Of a DNA stretch of 64,000 bases, positions 17,447-25,678 are shown piece after piece. This stretch comes from UBA6109 sp035366835 (GTDB lineage: Bacteria; Desulfobacterota; Syntrophia; Syntrophales; UBA6109): contig DAOSIS010000004.1 in assembly GCA_035366835.1 (NCBI GenBank), forward strand, positions 1 to 64,000, read 5' to 3'. The notes beneath the pieces are model-generated. The model was not told the DNA's origin and did not search any database. It saw nothing but the letters and a program-made list of their open reading frames with translations. Each line of letters opens with the position of its first letter. Position 1 is the first letter of the stretch. The position numbers and the translations under genes were made by a program.

Positions 17447-18925
17447 ATGCGGCTCAGTACCGAGGCAAAAGTCGGGCTGTTCGTCCTGGCGGGACTGATT
17501 ATCTTGGGATACATGTCCTTCCGCGTCGGCCAGAAGGGCATCGGGCTGAAAAAGGGCTACGTCGTCGATGCCGTCTTCGACAACGTGGCCGGTCTCAACA
17601 AGGACGCCTCCGTGCAGATCGCCGGCGTCGAAGTCGGACGCGTCGAATCGATCAAGCTCAAGGACGGCAAGGCCGTCATCCAGATGCGCATCACCCCGGA
17701 AGTGAAACTCGAAAAGGACGTCCGCGCTGCCATCAAGACGCACGGCGTTCTGGGCGACAAGTACGTCGAGATCATGCCCGGACACAAATCGTCGGGCTAC
17801 ATGGAATCCGGAGACTCGATCCAGCAGGTCGAGCGGGCGGCGGACATCGACCGCCTCCTGCAGCAGTTCGCGGTCATCGCGGACGACATCCGCGGCGTGA
17901 CCGGTTCCCTGAACCGCGTCCTGGGCGGCCAGGCCGGCGTCGACGCCCTCAACGACATCCTGGACAACACACGCCAGCTCACGCGGAACCTGAACGCCGT
18001 CGTGATGAACAACGAAGCGACGCTGCGCGCGATGCTGGAAAACACGCGCCAGCTCACCGGCAATCTGAACCGCGTCGTTCTCCAGAACGACCAGAAGGTG
18101 GCCCAGGTCTTCGACGGCCTGAAGAACGCGGCGAACCAGATGGAGAAGACCTTCGCCTCGCTGAACGAGATCACGGAAGGTGTCCGCCGGGGCGAAGGGT
18201 CCGTCGGTCAGCTCCTCAGGGATCCCACGACGACGGAGCGGCTCAACAAGACGCTCGCCTCCCTGCAGCAGATCTCCGACAGGATCAACGAGGGCAAGGG
18301 GACGATCGGCAGGCTCCTCAACGAGGAAGAGACGGTCAACAACCTCAACGCGGGGCTTTCCGGGATCAACCGGTACGTCACGAAGGCGGAGCAGTTCCGC
18401 ACCTACCTGAGCTACCGCGGGGAGTACCTCTTCGACAAGAGCGACATGAAGAGCTACCTGGATCTCCGCATCCAGCCCAAGGAGGACAAGTTCTACATCC
18501 TCGGAATCACCAGCGATCCGCGCGGCCGGCGGACGACCAGAGAGTCCACCACGGGCGGGGTCACCACCCGGACGGAGGAGTGGGACCGCAGCGGGCTTTT
18601 GTTCAACGTCCAGATCGGGAAGCGCTACCGCGATGTGGTTCTGCGCGGCGGTCTGCTGGAATCGACGGGGGGAGTCGGGGTCGATTACTTCGCCATGAAC
18701 GACCGTCTCCGGTTTTCGTTCGAAGCCTTCGATTTCAGCTATGACCGCAAGGCCCACCTGAAGGCGTCCGCCGAGTACCAGCTGTTCAAACACCTGTACC
18801 TGACGGCAGGCTGGGACGATTTCATCAGCGATCAGGGCAACAGCTCGGTTTTCGGCGGCATCGCCATCCGCTTCGAGGACGACGACCTCAAGTACATGCT
18901 GACGTCGACGCCCATCCCGAAATAA
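17447..18925 (+). CDS. MlaD-family MCE protein with a C-terminal beta-rich domain
   Basis: ATG 17447 has AGGAGG eight bases upstream. The 492-residue product has one N-terminal membrane helix (VGLFVLAGLIILGYMSF) and one MCE domain (residues about 38-120, IAGVEVGRVESIKLKDGKAV). A long Asn/Leu/Gln-rich helical stretch follows (about 130-320, repeats of NTRQLTxNLNxVV). The last 170 residues or so form beta strands of outer-membrane-barrel character (YFAMNDRLRFSFEAFDFSYD, LYLTAGWDDFISDQGNSSVF). Standard MlaD proteins are near 180 residues. It may span from the inner to the outer membrane (inference). Confidence 0.9.
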   Translation: MRLSTEAKVGLFVLAGLIILGYMSFRVGQKGIGLKKGYVVDAVFDNVAGLNKDASVQIAGVEVGRVESIKLKDGKAVIQMRITPEVKLEKDVRAAIKTHGVLGDKYVEIMPGHKSSGYMESGDSIQQVERAADIDRLLQQFAVIADDIRGVTGSLNRVLGGQAGVDALNDILDNTRQLTRNLNAVVMNNEATLRAMLENTRQLTGNLNRVVLQNDQKVAQVFDGLKNAANQMEKTFASLNEITEGVRRGEGSVGQLLRDPTTTERLNKTLASLQQISDRINEGKGTIGRLLNEEETVNNLNAGLSGINRYVTKAEQFRTYLSYRGEYLFDKSDMKSYLDLRIQPKEDKFYILGITSDPRGRRTTRESTTGGVTTRTEEWDRSGLLFNVQIGKRYRDVVLRGGLLESTGGVGVDYFAMNDRLRFSFEAFDFSYDRKAHLKASAEYQLFKHLYLTAGWDDFISDQGNSSVFGGIAIRFEDDDLKYMLTSTPIPK

Positions 18926-19007
18926 CGGATTTTTCCTCCGCAAATATAGCCTTCCGGCAATATATCTGCCTGTGGGTATCTCTGTTCAAATCTCACAAAA
19001 TTTGAGC

Positions 19008-19053
19008 TTGACAAAACAAGTGCGGCGCAACTATATTCCAAAATAGAAATATA
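19008..19053 (+). promoter_or_regulatory. ars operon promoter with overlapping ArsR operator
   Basis: TTGACA (19008-19013) and TATATT (19032-19037) with an 18-bp spacer form a good promoter. The -10 box is the left half of an AT-rich dyad, TATATT-N10-AATATA (19032-19053), so an ArsR-type repressor bound here would block transcription directly. ArsR starts at 19067. Confidence 0.72.
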
Positions 19054-19066
19054 AAGAGGGGAAACC

Positions 19067-19411
19067 ATGCGAGAATTCCTGGCGGTAATGAAGGCACTGT
19101 CCGACGAGAACCGCGTAAAAATCCTGAAGCTGCTTCAGGGGCGGTCTCTGTGCGTCTGTGAAATCCGCGTAGCGCTCCATATCGCCCAACCGACCGTTTC
19201 AAAACACATGAAGATCCTTGAACGGGCAGGCCTGGTCCGGCACGTCAAGGACGGTCTCTGGGTGAATTACGAGATCGCCGATGGGGTTTCCAGTCCCTAT
19301 GCCGCATCTCTTCTGGGAAGTCTGCGGCATTGGCTCTCCGACGTGCCGGAGATCGAAGCCTTGGCCAAGAGCCTCTCCGGCATCGATCGGAGGGAAATCT
19401 GCAAGAAGTGA
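19067..19411 (+). CDS. arsR: ArsR/SmtB-family metalloregulatory repressor
   Basis: A 114-residue winged-helix repressor. The helix-turn-helix covers about residues 30-55 (VALHIAQPTVSKHMKILERA) and begins with the metal-sensing motif SLCVCEIR, matching the ELCVC arsenite site of classical ArsR. It heads the arsenic operon and sits behind its own operator (19032-19053). Arsenite or another trivalent metalloid should release it from DNA. A third sensing cysteine sits near the C-terminus in REICKK, position unlike the classical third ligand. Confidence 0.93.
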   Translation: MREFLAVMKALSDENRVKILKLLQGRSLCVCEIRVALHIAQPTVSKHMKILERAGLVRHVKDGLWVNYEIADGVSSPYAASLLGSLRHWLSDVPEIEALAKSLSGIDRREICKK

Positions 19412-19472
19412 ACGAGATCACAGCCACTCCCGTTATTTTCATGCAGCCGCTTCCAGGCGCGGGAGATGAATT

Positions 19473-20645
19473 ATGAAAGAACGGACAAAACTGCTGCTCA
19501 TCGCGGCGGGATTTCTAGCCGCGTACTACATTCCCTGGGACCATGAAGTGATCCGCCGATCGGGCCTGGAGGCCTTCATGATGCTGCAGGAGTATGCCCG
19601 GCAGCATGTGCTGACCTGCCTGATCCCGGCCTTCTTCATCGCCGGCGCGATTGCGGTCTTCGTCTCTCAGGCGTCGGTCTTGAAATACTTCGGCGCCGAG
19701 GCGGACAAGATCCTTTCCTATTCGGTCGCCTCGGTTTCGGGAACCGTGCTGGCCGTCTGCTCGTGCACGGTGCTGCCGCTCTTTGCAGGCATTTACACGC
19801 GGGGCGCGGGAATCGGTCCCGCCACGGCATTCTTGTATTCGGGGCCGGCCATCAACGTCCTGGCCATCGTACTGACGGCCAAGGTCCTGGGCTGGGAGCT
19901 CGGCCTTGCCCGGGCTGTCGGCGCCGTTTCTTTTTCCGTGATCGCGGGTCTCATCATGGCGTTCATCTTCCGAAAGGACGATGCGAACCGGACAGCGGGA
20001 CAGATCTACCTGCCTGATGAGGACCGGAAAACGCGGAAACTCTGGCAGGACACGGTCTATATGTTGACGATGGTGCTGATCCTGGTTTTTGCCGCCTTTG
20101 CGAGGCCGTCGGCGGACGACGGGGGCATCTGGAAGGCCATCTTCGCAGCCAAGTGGTATGTTACGGGGGCGCTTCTGATTGTTCTGGCGATTTTGCTGAA
20201 AACCTGGTTCGCAAAGGATGAACTGACCTCCTGGGTACAGGCGACCTGGAGCTTCATGAAGCAGATATTCCCGCTGCTCCTGGCCGGTGTCCTCGTGGCG
20301 GGATTCCTCCTCGGTCGCCCCGGGTATCCGGCGCTGATTCCCGAAAAAGTCATTGGGGGGCTCGTGGGAGGAAACTCACTCTGGGCGAACCTCTTCGCAT
20401 CCGTTGCCGGCGCCCTCATGTATTTCGCCACGCTCACGGAAGTGCCGATTCTTCAGGGACTGATCGGCTCGGGGATGGGGCAGGGTCCGGCCCTGGCGCT
20501 CCTTCTGGCAGGTCCGGCGCTTTCGCTTCCCAGCATGCTCACGCTCGCGGGGATCATGGGCGTGAAGAAGACCCTGACGTACTGTGCGATCGTCGTCGTC
20601 CTCTCCACGGCGGCGGGGATGATCTATGGGCGACTCTTTGCATAA
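19473..20645 (+). CDS. arsP: ArsP/SO_0444-type permease (DUF318 family)
   Basis: A 390-residue inner-membrane permease with about ten hydrophobic helices. The diagnostic segment is AVCSCTVLPLFAGIYTRGAG followed by GIGPATAFLYSGPAINVLAI. Relatives export trivalent organoarsenicals (ArsP) or Cu/Zn (SO_0444). In this ars operon an arsenical substrate is most likely, but the paired cysteines fit any thiophilic metal. It lies between arsR and arsC, 61 bp and 11 bp from each. Confidence 0.85.
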   Translation: MKERTKLLLIAAGFLAAYYIPWDHEVIRRSGLEAFMMLQEYARQHVLTCLIPAFFIAGAIAVFVSQASVLKYFGAEADKILSYSVASVSGTVLAVCSCTVLPLFAGIYTRGAGIGPATAFLYSGPAINVLAIVLTAKVLGWELGLARAVGAVSFSVIAGLIMAFIFRKDDANRTAGQIYLPDEDRKTRKLWQDTVYMLTMVLILVFAAFARPSADDGGIWKAIFAAKWYVTGALLIVLAILLKTWFAKDELTSWVQATWSFMKQIFPLLLAGVLVAGFLLGRPGYPALIPEKVIGGLVGGNSLWANLFASVAGALMYFATLTEVPILQGLIGSGMGQGPALALLLAGPALSLPSMLTLAGIMGVKKTLTYCAIVVVLSTAAGMIYGRLFA

Positions 20646-20656
20646 GGAGAAAGACG

Positions 20657-21088
20657 ATGGAAGAAGAAAAATCCGCGGCAGCGGAGAAAAAGAAAATTCT
20701 TTTTGTGTGCACGCACAACTCTTCCCGGTCGCAGATGGCCGAAGGGCTGTTGCGTGCGCTGCGCGGAGATCGCTACGAGGCGTACAGCGCCGGAACCGAG
20801 CCGATGAGCGTCCATCCTGCAGCCATCACGGCGATGGCCGAGATCGGCATCGACATCCGCCTGCATCGCGCGAAGGGGGTGGAGGCCCTGGACGGTATCG
20901 AATTCGACGAAGTAGTGACCGTCTGCGATCGCGCAAGAGAGAGTTGCCCTGTCGTTCTCGGCGGCGGAAAGAAACGGCATCAGAGTTTTTCGGATCCGTC
21001 CACGGCGAAAGGCGATGAGGGGGAGGTTCTCGCCGCCTTCAGGCGGGTTCGGGACGAAATCAAAAAATGGATACTCGACACATATTGA
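20657..21088 (+). CDS. arsC: Arsenate reductase, thioredoxin-coupled LMW-phosphatase type
   Basis: A 143-residue enzyme reducing arsenate to arsenite. The P-loop is C18-THNSS-R24, and the two resolving cysteines C90 and C97 (VTVCDRARESCPV) have the 7-residue spacing of the Staphylococcus pI258 ArsC. That family uses thioredoxin to reset the disulfide, and a thioredoxin-like protein and a selenoglutaredoxin are encoded next. Compared with pI258 ArsC it has about eight extra Lys/Glu-rich residues at the N-terminus. Confidence 0.94.
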   Translation: MEEEKSAAAEKKKILFVCTHNSSRSQMAEGLLRALRGDRYEAYSAGTEPMSVHPAAITAMAEIGIDIRLHRAKGVEALDGIEFDEVVTVCDRARESCPVVLGGGKKRHQSFSDPSTAKGDEGEVLAAFRRVRDEIKKWILDTY

Positions 21089-21104
21089 TGGAAAGGAAGG
21101 CGGA

Positions 21105-21341
21105 ATGATGGAGATCAAGATACTGGGACCGGGCTGCGCCAACTGCCGGAAGGTGGAGGAACTGGTCCGCCAGGCCGTCGCCGAGGCGGGCGTCGAGGCT
21201 CGCATCGAAAAAGTGACCAACGTCATGGAAATCGCGAAGTTCGGCGTCTTCGGCACTCCGGCAGTCGTCGTGGACGGCAAGGTCAAATGCGTAGGGAAGA
21301 TCCCGAAGAAGGAAGAAGTCCTGTCCTGGCTCGGCAAGTGA
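21105..21341 (+). CDS. Small thioredoxin-like protein (redox-active disulfide protein 2 type)
   Basis: A 78-residue single thioredoxin-fold domain with the active site GCANC (KILGPGCANCRKVEELVRQA) and a cis-Pro loop (FGVFGTPAVVVDGKV). Such proteins accompany arsenic operons and are candidate reductants for ArsC or thiol carriers. ATG 21105 and ATG 21108 are both possible; GGAAGG lies upstream. It has no signal peptide, so it acts in the cytoplasm. Confidence 0.9.
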   Translation: MMEIKILGPGCANCRKVEELVRQAVAEAGVEARIEKVTNVMEIAKFGVFGTPAVVVDGKVKCVGKIPKKEEVLSWLGK

Positions 21342-21380
21342 AAAGAGGCGTACGATTTTCTCGGGGAAAGGAGACGCGTC

Positions 21381-21626
21381 ATGGCCGACAGAATCATCAT
21401 TTACGGTACCGACACCTGACCGTTCTGCAATCAGGCTCGTGCAGCCTACGGAGAAAGGGCCGTGTATTACAATGTCAATGCCGACCCGGAGAGGCTCAAG
21501 GAGATGCTGGCCTATTCCGGCGGCAAGCGGCAGGTGCCCGTGATCGTCGACGGAGACAGGGTAGCGGTCGGTTTCGCGGGGGAAGTCTCCCTGCGCGGCG
21601 GTATTCCTCTTCTCGGGGGAACCTGA
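21381..21626 (+). CDS. Glutaredoxin-like selenoprotein (Sec encoded by TGA)
   Basis: Reading the TGA at 21417-21419 as selenocysteine gives one 81-residue glutaredoxin: MADRIIIYGTDT-U13-PFC, then VNADPERLKEMLAYSGGKRQ, VPVIVDGDRVAVGF and a TGA stop at 21624. The U-P-F-C site replaces the glutaredoxin C-P-x-C. The cis-Pro (QVPVI) and the frame on both sides of the TGA are preserved, which argues against a dead gene. GAAAGGAG precedes the ATG. It follows arsC and the thioredoxin-like gene, so it may supply electrons for arsenate or selenium chemistry. The selD in this window is itself a selenoprotein. Confidence 0.9.
21425..21444 (+). promoter_or_regulatory. Candidate bacterial SECIS element of the glutaredoxin gene
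   Basis: Six bases after the TGA, CTGCA (21425-21429) pairs with TGCAG (21440-21444) around a 10-nt loop ATCAGGCTCG. Bacterial SECIS hairpins lie directly after the UGA inside the coding region; this fits in position, and SelB binding is inferred. Confidence 0.5.
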
Positions 21627-21712
21627 CATGTGAAATAGGTCTCCCGGCGGGGGCTATGGACAGCGGCAAGGACAGTTGCTGCCGATGGGACAGTATTTAT
21701 TATTACTCCGGC

Positions 21713-21843
21713 AAGTAAACATATCAATGGTTGTCATGCCGGACTTGATAAGCCTGCCCCGGACTCGATCCGGGGGCAAGTCCTGTCCTCGATTCCCGCT
21801 TCCGCGGGAATGACAGTATTGGCATCTTTTGTTGCCGGAGTAA
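21713..21843. repeat. MITE-like repeat, family 2, copy 1 (shortened, inverted)
   Basis: 131 bp bounded by TTACTCCGGCAA and TTGCCGGAGTAA with TA on both sides. It matches the 166-bp copies at 31313-31478 and 38893-39058 in reverse orientation, but lacks an inner stretch of about 35 bp. It lies inside the arsenic operon between the selenoglutaredoxin gene and the small gene at 21875. Confidence 0.88.
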
Positions 21844-21874
21844 TAAAGCCGATGTTCGGGTATCCGAGATGTGT

Positions 21875-22063
21875 ATGAAGGTTCGAGTCATCCTCAAAGG
21901 AGTAACAGGGTTGGAACGTTCCCTGGAAATTCCCGTCGAATTTCCAGGGAGCACACTTGGAGAATTATCGCTCTCTCTCGCGGGGAAACTGGATTCAAAA
22001 GCGAAGGCACTGTACCTTGGTGAAGAGGGGGGCATCAAGCTTGATGTGCTGGTTGTGGTTTGA
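21875..22063 (+). CDS. Small hypothetical protein in the ars operon
   Basis: A 62-residue product from ATG 21875 (ATG 21869 adds two residues). The sequence runs KVRVILKGVTGLERSLEIPV to GGIKLDVLVVV, with alternating strands and one helix, loosely like a ubiquitin/ThiS-type beta-grasp but lacking the C-terminal Gly-Gly. No family recognised. The Shine-Dalgarno is weak and a mobile repeat lies just upstream, so it may be a gene remnant; coding potential looks real because the frame is clean and codon use matches its neighbours. Confidence 0.5.
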   Translation: MKVRVILKGVTGLERSLEIPVEFPGSTLGELSLSLAGKLDSKAKALYLGEEGGIKLDVLVVV

Positions 22064-22095
22064 AAAGGTGAAGGTGCGAGGTTGAGGAGGCCGAT

Positions 22096-23199
22096 ATGGC
22101 GAACGGCGTGAGCAAGCAATTGTCATTTCTGGACCGTTACCTGACGCTCTGGATTTTCCTGGCGATGGCAGCGGGCGTTCTGCTGGGGTATTTTGCCGCT
22201 GGCTTCGGCGAGTGGATCGGTAGTCTCCGTCCCGAGGGAACGCAGACCAGCATCCCGATCGCCGCGGGGCTCATCCTGATGATGTACCCCCCGCTCGCCA
22301 AAGTGAAGTACGAGGAACTGGGCGACGTCTTTCGAAACTTCAAGGTGCTGGGGCTGAGCCTGGTTCAAAACTGGATCATAGGACCGATCCTGATGTTCCT
22401 CCTGGCGGTCCTGTTTCTGCACAACCGGCCGGAGTTCATGATCGGCCTGATCATGATCGGCCTGGCCCGCTGCATCGCCATGGTCATCGTCTGGAACGAT
22501 CTGGCCCAGGGCGATTGCGAGTATTGCGCGGGTCTCGTGGCCTTCAACGCGATCTTTCAGGTGCTTTTTTACAGTGTTTATGCCTGGCTGTTCGTCACGG
22601 TCCTGCCGCCGCTGCTGGGCCTTTCCGGGGCCGTCGTGCAGATCACGATCGGGCAGATCGCCGAGAGCGTTTTCATCTATCTGGGCATTCCGTTTCTGGC
22701 CGGAATGATCACGCGTTTCGTCCTGGTCAAGCTGCGGGGGAAGACGTGGTATCACGAGACGTTTATTCCCCGAATCTCCCCGCTCACGCTGGTCGCGCTC
22801 CTCTTCACGATCGTGGTCATGTTTTCCATGCAGGGCAGGAAGATCATCGAAGCGCCCGGCGACGTGGCCCTGATCGCCGTGCCGCTGCTGGTCTACTTCA
22901 TCGTGATGTTTCTGGCGAGCTTCTGGATGAGCGCGAAAGCGGGGGCTGATTACGAAAAGTCAGCCACGCTTTCCTTCACTGCCGCCAGCAACAACTTCGA
23001 GCTCGCCATCGCGGTGGCCGTCGGTGTTTTCGGGATCAACCACGGGGCGGCCTTTGCGGCGGTGATCGGCCCGCTGGTGGAAGTTCCGGTATTGATCGGC
23101 CTGGTCAATGTCGCGTTGAAGATCAAGAGGAAGTATTTTCCGGAGGAGCGGGGCGCCCTGGCGGGCGTCTGCCGCGTCGAGGTGACACGCTGTGAATAG
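22096..23199 (+). CDS. acr3: Arsenite efflux permease, Acr3 family
   Basis: A 367-residue ten-helix inner-membrane carrier exporting As(III). It has the family's conserved FLDRYLTLWIFLAMAAGVLL start, the PPLAKVKYEEL segment and the essential cysteine in the fourth helix (LARCIAMVIVWNDLAQGD). The SAKAGADYEKSATLSFTAAS and NNFELAIAVAVGVFGINHGA segments are typical. With ArsC it completes the arsenate detoxification route. Often named arsB, but it belongs to the Acr3 rather than the E. coli ArsB family. Confidence 0.96.
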   Translation: MANGVSKQLSFLDRYLTLWIFLAMAAGVLLGYFAAGFGEWIGSLRPEGTQTSIPIAAGLILMMYPPLAKVKYEELGDVFRNFKVLGLSLVQNWIIGPILMFLLAVLFLHNRPEFMIGLIMIGLARCIAMVIVWNDLAQGDCEYCAGLVAFNAIFQVLFYSVYAWLFVTVLPPLLGLSGAVVQITIGQIAESVFIYLGIPFLAGMITRFVLVKLRGKTWYHETFIPRISPLTLVALLFTIVVMFSMQGRKIIEAPGDVALIAVPLLVYFIVMFLASFWMSAKAGADYEKSATLSFTAASNNFELAIAVAVGVFGINHGAAFAAVIGPLVEVPVLIGLVNVALKIKRKYFPEERGALAGVCRVEVTRCE

Positions 23200-23249
23200 G
23201 CCGTGGCGGCGGGTGCGGAAGGGTCGGGAAACCGGTGAAGGTGCGTTCC

Positions 23250-24356
23250 ATGGATGAACTGAACAAGATCTATGTGGAGCCCACCAGCCGCTGCAACTTG
23301 GCCTGCGTGACCTGCATCCGTCATTCTTGGGACGAGCCGTTCGGGGACATGGACTGGTCGGTATTCCAGTCCCTGGTTGACGGGCTGGCCGACTTTCCCG
23401 AGGCAAAGACGATCGCCTTCGCCGGCTTCGGAGAACCTCTGACCCACAAGCGTTTCCCTGACATGGTCCGGCTCGCCCACGAACGGGGCCTCCGGACGGA
23501 GACGACGAGCAACGCCATGCTCCTGACGCCGTCTCTCGCCGGTCAATTGGTCGATGCCGGCCTCGACCAGCTCACGGTTTCCATCGACGGGGCGTCCGAC
23601 GACGCTCACGGGGCCGTCCGGCCGGGGGCCTCCCTCGATGAAATCACGGCCAACATCCGGACGCTTTACCGTCTCAGCGAGGAGGCGTCGGAAACGCCGA
23701 TTCGCATCGGGATCGAATTCGTGGCGATGAGGCGCAACGTCCACGAGCTTCCGGCCCTGCAGGAAGTGGCCCACCGGATCAAAGCATCGTTCCTGCTCGT
23801 GACGAATGTGCTGCCCTATACGGCCGAGCTGAAAGACGAGATCCTCTATGACTGGCGGCCGGACGCGGGCGAGAACCAGGGAATGCCCTACAACCCGCGC
23901 TGGATTCTGCCGCATATGGATTGGAACTGCCTGACGCAGGAGCCCCTCGCCGCCATCATGCGCCGGAACCCGAACTGGAGCTTCCTGGACATCAGCATGA
24001 ACCAGCGCAACAATTATTGCCCCTTCATCCGGACCGGCAGCCTGGCGGTCGCCTGGCACGGCGGCGTCAGCCCCTGTCCGGCCCTGCTGCACACTTATGC
24101 CTGTTTCATCAGGCGCCGCGAGAAGGTCTTCCGCCGCTGCGAATTCGGGCGTCTGCCGACGGACACCCTCGCTTCAATCTGGCGCCGTCCGGAATACGCG
24201 GCCTTTCGCGATCGCGTCCGCGAATTCGACTTTTCCCCTTGCATCGACTGCGGGGGCTGCAATATGGCAGAGAAGAATGAAGAGGATTGCTTCGGCAATC
24301 CATTCCCGGTCTGCGGCGACTGCCTCTGGGCGCGCGGGGTTTTGCGCTGCGCGTGA
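23250..24356 (+). CDS. Radical SAM/SPASM-type protein, putative metalloenzyme maturase
   Basis: A 368-residue radical SAM enzyme. The [4Fe-4S] SAM motif is C-x3-C-x2-C in SRCNLACVTCIRHSW near residue 13. The C-terminal region is cysteine-rich (CPFIRTGSLAVAWHGGVSPC; CIDCGGCNMAEKNEEDCFG; CGDCLWARGVLRC) and can hold auxiliary clusters as in SPASM proteins. It resembles the group annotated as putative metalloenzyme maturases linked to tungsten enzymes (recollection, not checked). No oxidoreductase substrate gene lies next to it. ATG 23250 has AAGGTG upstream; GTG 23235 is an alternative start. Confidence 0.8.
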   Translation: MDELNKIYVEPTSRCNLACVTCIRHSWDEPFGDMDWSVFQSLVDGLADFPEAKTIAFAGFGEPLTHKRFPDMVRLAHERGLRTETTSNAMLLTPSLAGQLVDAGLDQLTVSIDGASDDAHGAVRPGASLDEITANIRTLYRLSEEASETPIRIGIEFVAMRRNVHELPALQEVAHRIKASFLLVTNVLPYTAELKDEILYDWRPDAGENQGMPYNPRWILPHMDWNCLTQEPLAAIMRRNPNWSFLDISMNQRNNYCPFIRTGSLAVAWHGGVSPCPALLHTYACFIRRREKVFRRCEFGRLPTDTLASIWRRPEYAAFRDRVREFDFSPCIDCGGCNMAEKNEEDCFGNPFPVCGDCLWARGVLRCA

Positions 24357-24472
24357 ACCCGGAAATCTTTCCCGCCGGATAAATATTCGCCTGAAGCCTG
24401 CTGGCAGCTCGGCGCGGATGGGGGCATTCGGCAGCAGGGACGGAGACGAGGTGGGGCTTGAGGAGTGTCGGT

Positions 24473-24862
24473 ATGAAAATGAATGTTTGCAGGGTTATGG
24501 CAGGCATGTCTTGCATATTGCTTCTTCTCTTCCTCACAGGGCCGGCATCTGTTTTCTCCGCCTCGCCTCAAGAGATCCCCGTCAAGGGAATGGTCACGAT
24601 GGTCGATCTGGGCGCCAAGAAGTGTATTCCCTGCAAGATGATGGCGCCGATTCTGGAAAAGCTGGAAAAAGCCTATGCCGGCAGGGCGGCCGTGATCTTC
24701 CTGGATGTCTGGGAGGATCCGAAGCCGGCCCACCGCTTCAACGTCCTGGGCATTCCCACCCAGATCTTCTTCGATAAGAACGGCAGAGAAGTGTACCGCC
24801 ACACCGGGTATCTGGGCGAAAAGGAAATCGTGCGCCGGTTCAAGGAGATGGGCGTAGAATAA
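24473..24862 (+). CDS. Exported thioredoxin-family protein
   Basis: The start is ATG 24473, with GAGGAG seven bases upstream. The 129-residue product has a signal peptide or N-terminal anchor (MAGMSCILLLLFLTGPASVF) and one thioredoxin domain with active site C-I-P-C (GAKKCIPCKMMAPILEKLEK) and the cis-Pro in LGIPTQIFFDKNG. It acts in the periplasm. The CcdA-like gene starts 8 bp downstream, so the pair probably brings electrons across the membrane to periplasmic thiols. Its domain is close to the C-terminal domain of the 25679 protein. Confidence 0.92.
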   Translation: MKMNVCRVMAGMSCILLLLFLTGPASVFSASPQEIPVKGMVTMVDLGAKKCIPCKMMAPILEKLEKAYAGRAAVIFLDVWEDPKPAHRFNVLGIPTQIFFDKNGREVYRHTGYLGEKEIVRRFKEMGVE

Positions 24863-24870
24863 AGAGTAAC

Positions 24871-25578
24871 ATGCTGACGACGTTTTTTCTTACCATCAAC
24901 GACTGGATAACGAGCGCGACCTACCTCGCGGCTTTAGGCTGCTTCCTGTGGGGCATGGTCAGCGTTCTTTTCAGTCCCTGCCATCTCGCCTCGATCCCGC
25001 TGGTCGTTGCCTATGTGGCTGGCCAGGAGCAGCTTCTCAAGCCGCGTCAGGCCGCCCATTATGCCGTTTTGTTCACGGCGGGATTGTTCATTACGATCGC
25101 CGTCATCGGCGTCGTCTGCGCTCTGCTGGGAAGGATGCTCGGGGACGTGGGCAGCTACTGGCAGATCCTGATCGGCGCGGTTTTGGTCTGGGTTGCTTTG
25201 GGAATGCTGGGTGTGGAAAAATGCAATCTCTCAGGAAGTTGGCTGCACCGTCTCAACGTCAGGGGACTTCACGGAGCCTTTCTCTTGGGGCTGGCCTACG
25301 GCGTCCTGTCGGGCTCCTGCACCTTCGGGTTCATCGCGCCCATACTGGCCATCATCACGGTTCAGCAGAAGGTCCTGACGGGCGTTGTTCTCATCCTGCT
25401 GTTTGCCCTGGGCCACTGCATCCCGATTGTGATCGCGGGCAGTTCCACGGCGCTTGTCCGGCGCGTGGTGGAAAGCGACCGGTGGATGGGGGCTGGTTCG
25501 GTCTTCAGGAAAGGCGCCGGCGTCGTCATCGGACTGCTGGGGATATATTTCATCGGGAATCCGTTCCTGGGCGGATGA
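24871..25578 (+). CDS. ccdA: CcdA/DsbD-type transmembrane electron carrier
   Basis: A 235-residue membrane protein with six hydrophobic helices and the two family cysteine motifs: VLFSPCHLASIPLVVAYVAG in the first and LSGSCTFGFIAPILA in the fourth segment. It moves reducing equivalents from cytoplasmic thioredoxin to periplasmic partners. Flanked by exported thioredoxin genes on both sides, which are the likely acceptors; use in cytochrome c maturation is possible but no ccm or ccs gene is nearby. Confidence 0.9.
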   Translation: MLTTFFLTINDWITSATYLAALGCFLWGMVSVLFSPCHLASIPLVVAYVAGQEQLLKPRQAAHYAVLFTAGLFITIAVIGVVCALLGRMLGDVGSYWQILIGAVLVWVALGMLGVEKCNLSGSWLHRLNVRGLHGAFLLGLAYGVLSGSCTFGFIAPILAIITVQQKVLTGVVLILLFALGHCIPIVIAGSSTALVRRVVESDRWMGAGSVFRKGAGVVIGLLGIYFIGNPFLGG

Positions 25579-25678
25579 CGGACAGGATGACGTCTTCCCG
25601 CGGTGCCGGCGGCACGAGACGCTTCCGACGGTTTCCCGGTGGGGCATCCGCAGATTGCAGGTCAAGGAAAGGAAGAAC

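Noticed and set aside
19473..20645. Read as an ArsB-type arsenite antiporter
   Set aside because: The CSCTVLP motif and DUF318-type pattern point to the ArsP/SO_0444 group; Acr3 at 22096 is the arsenite exporter.
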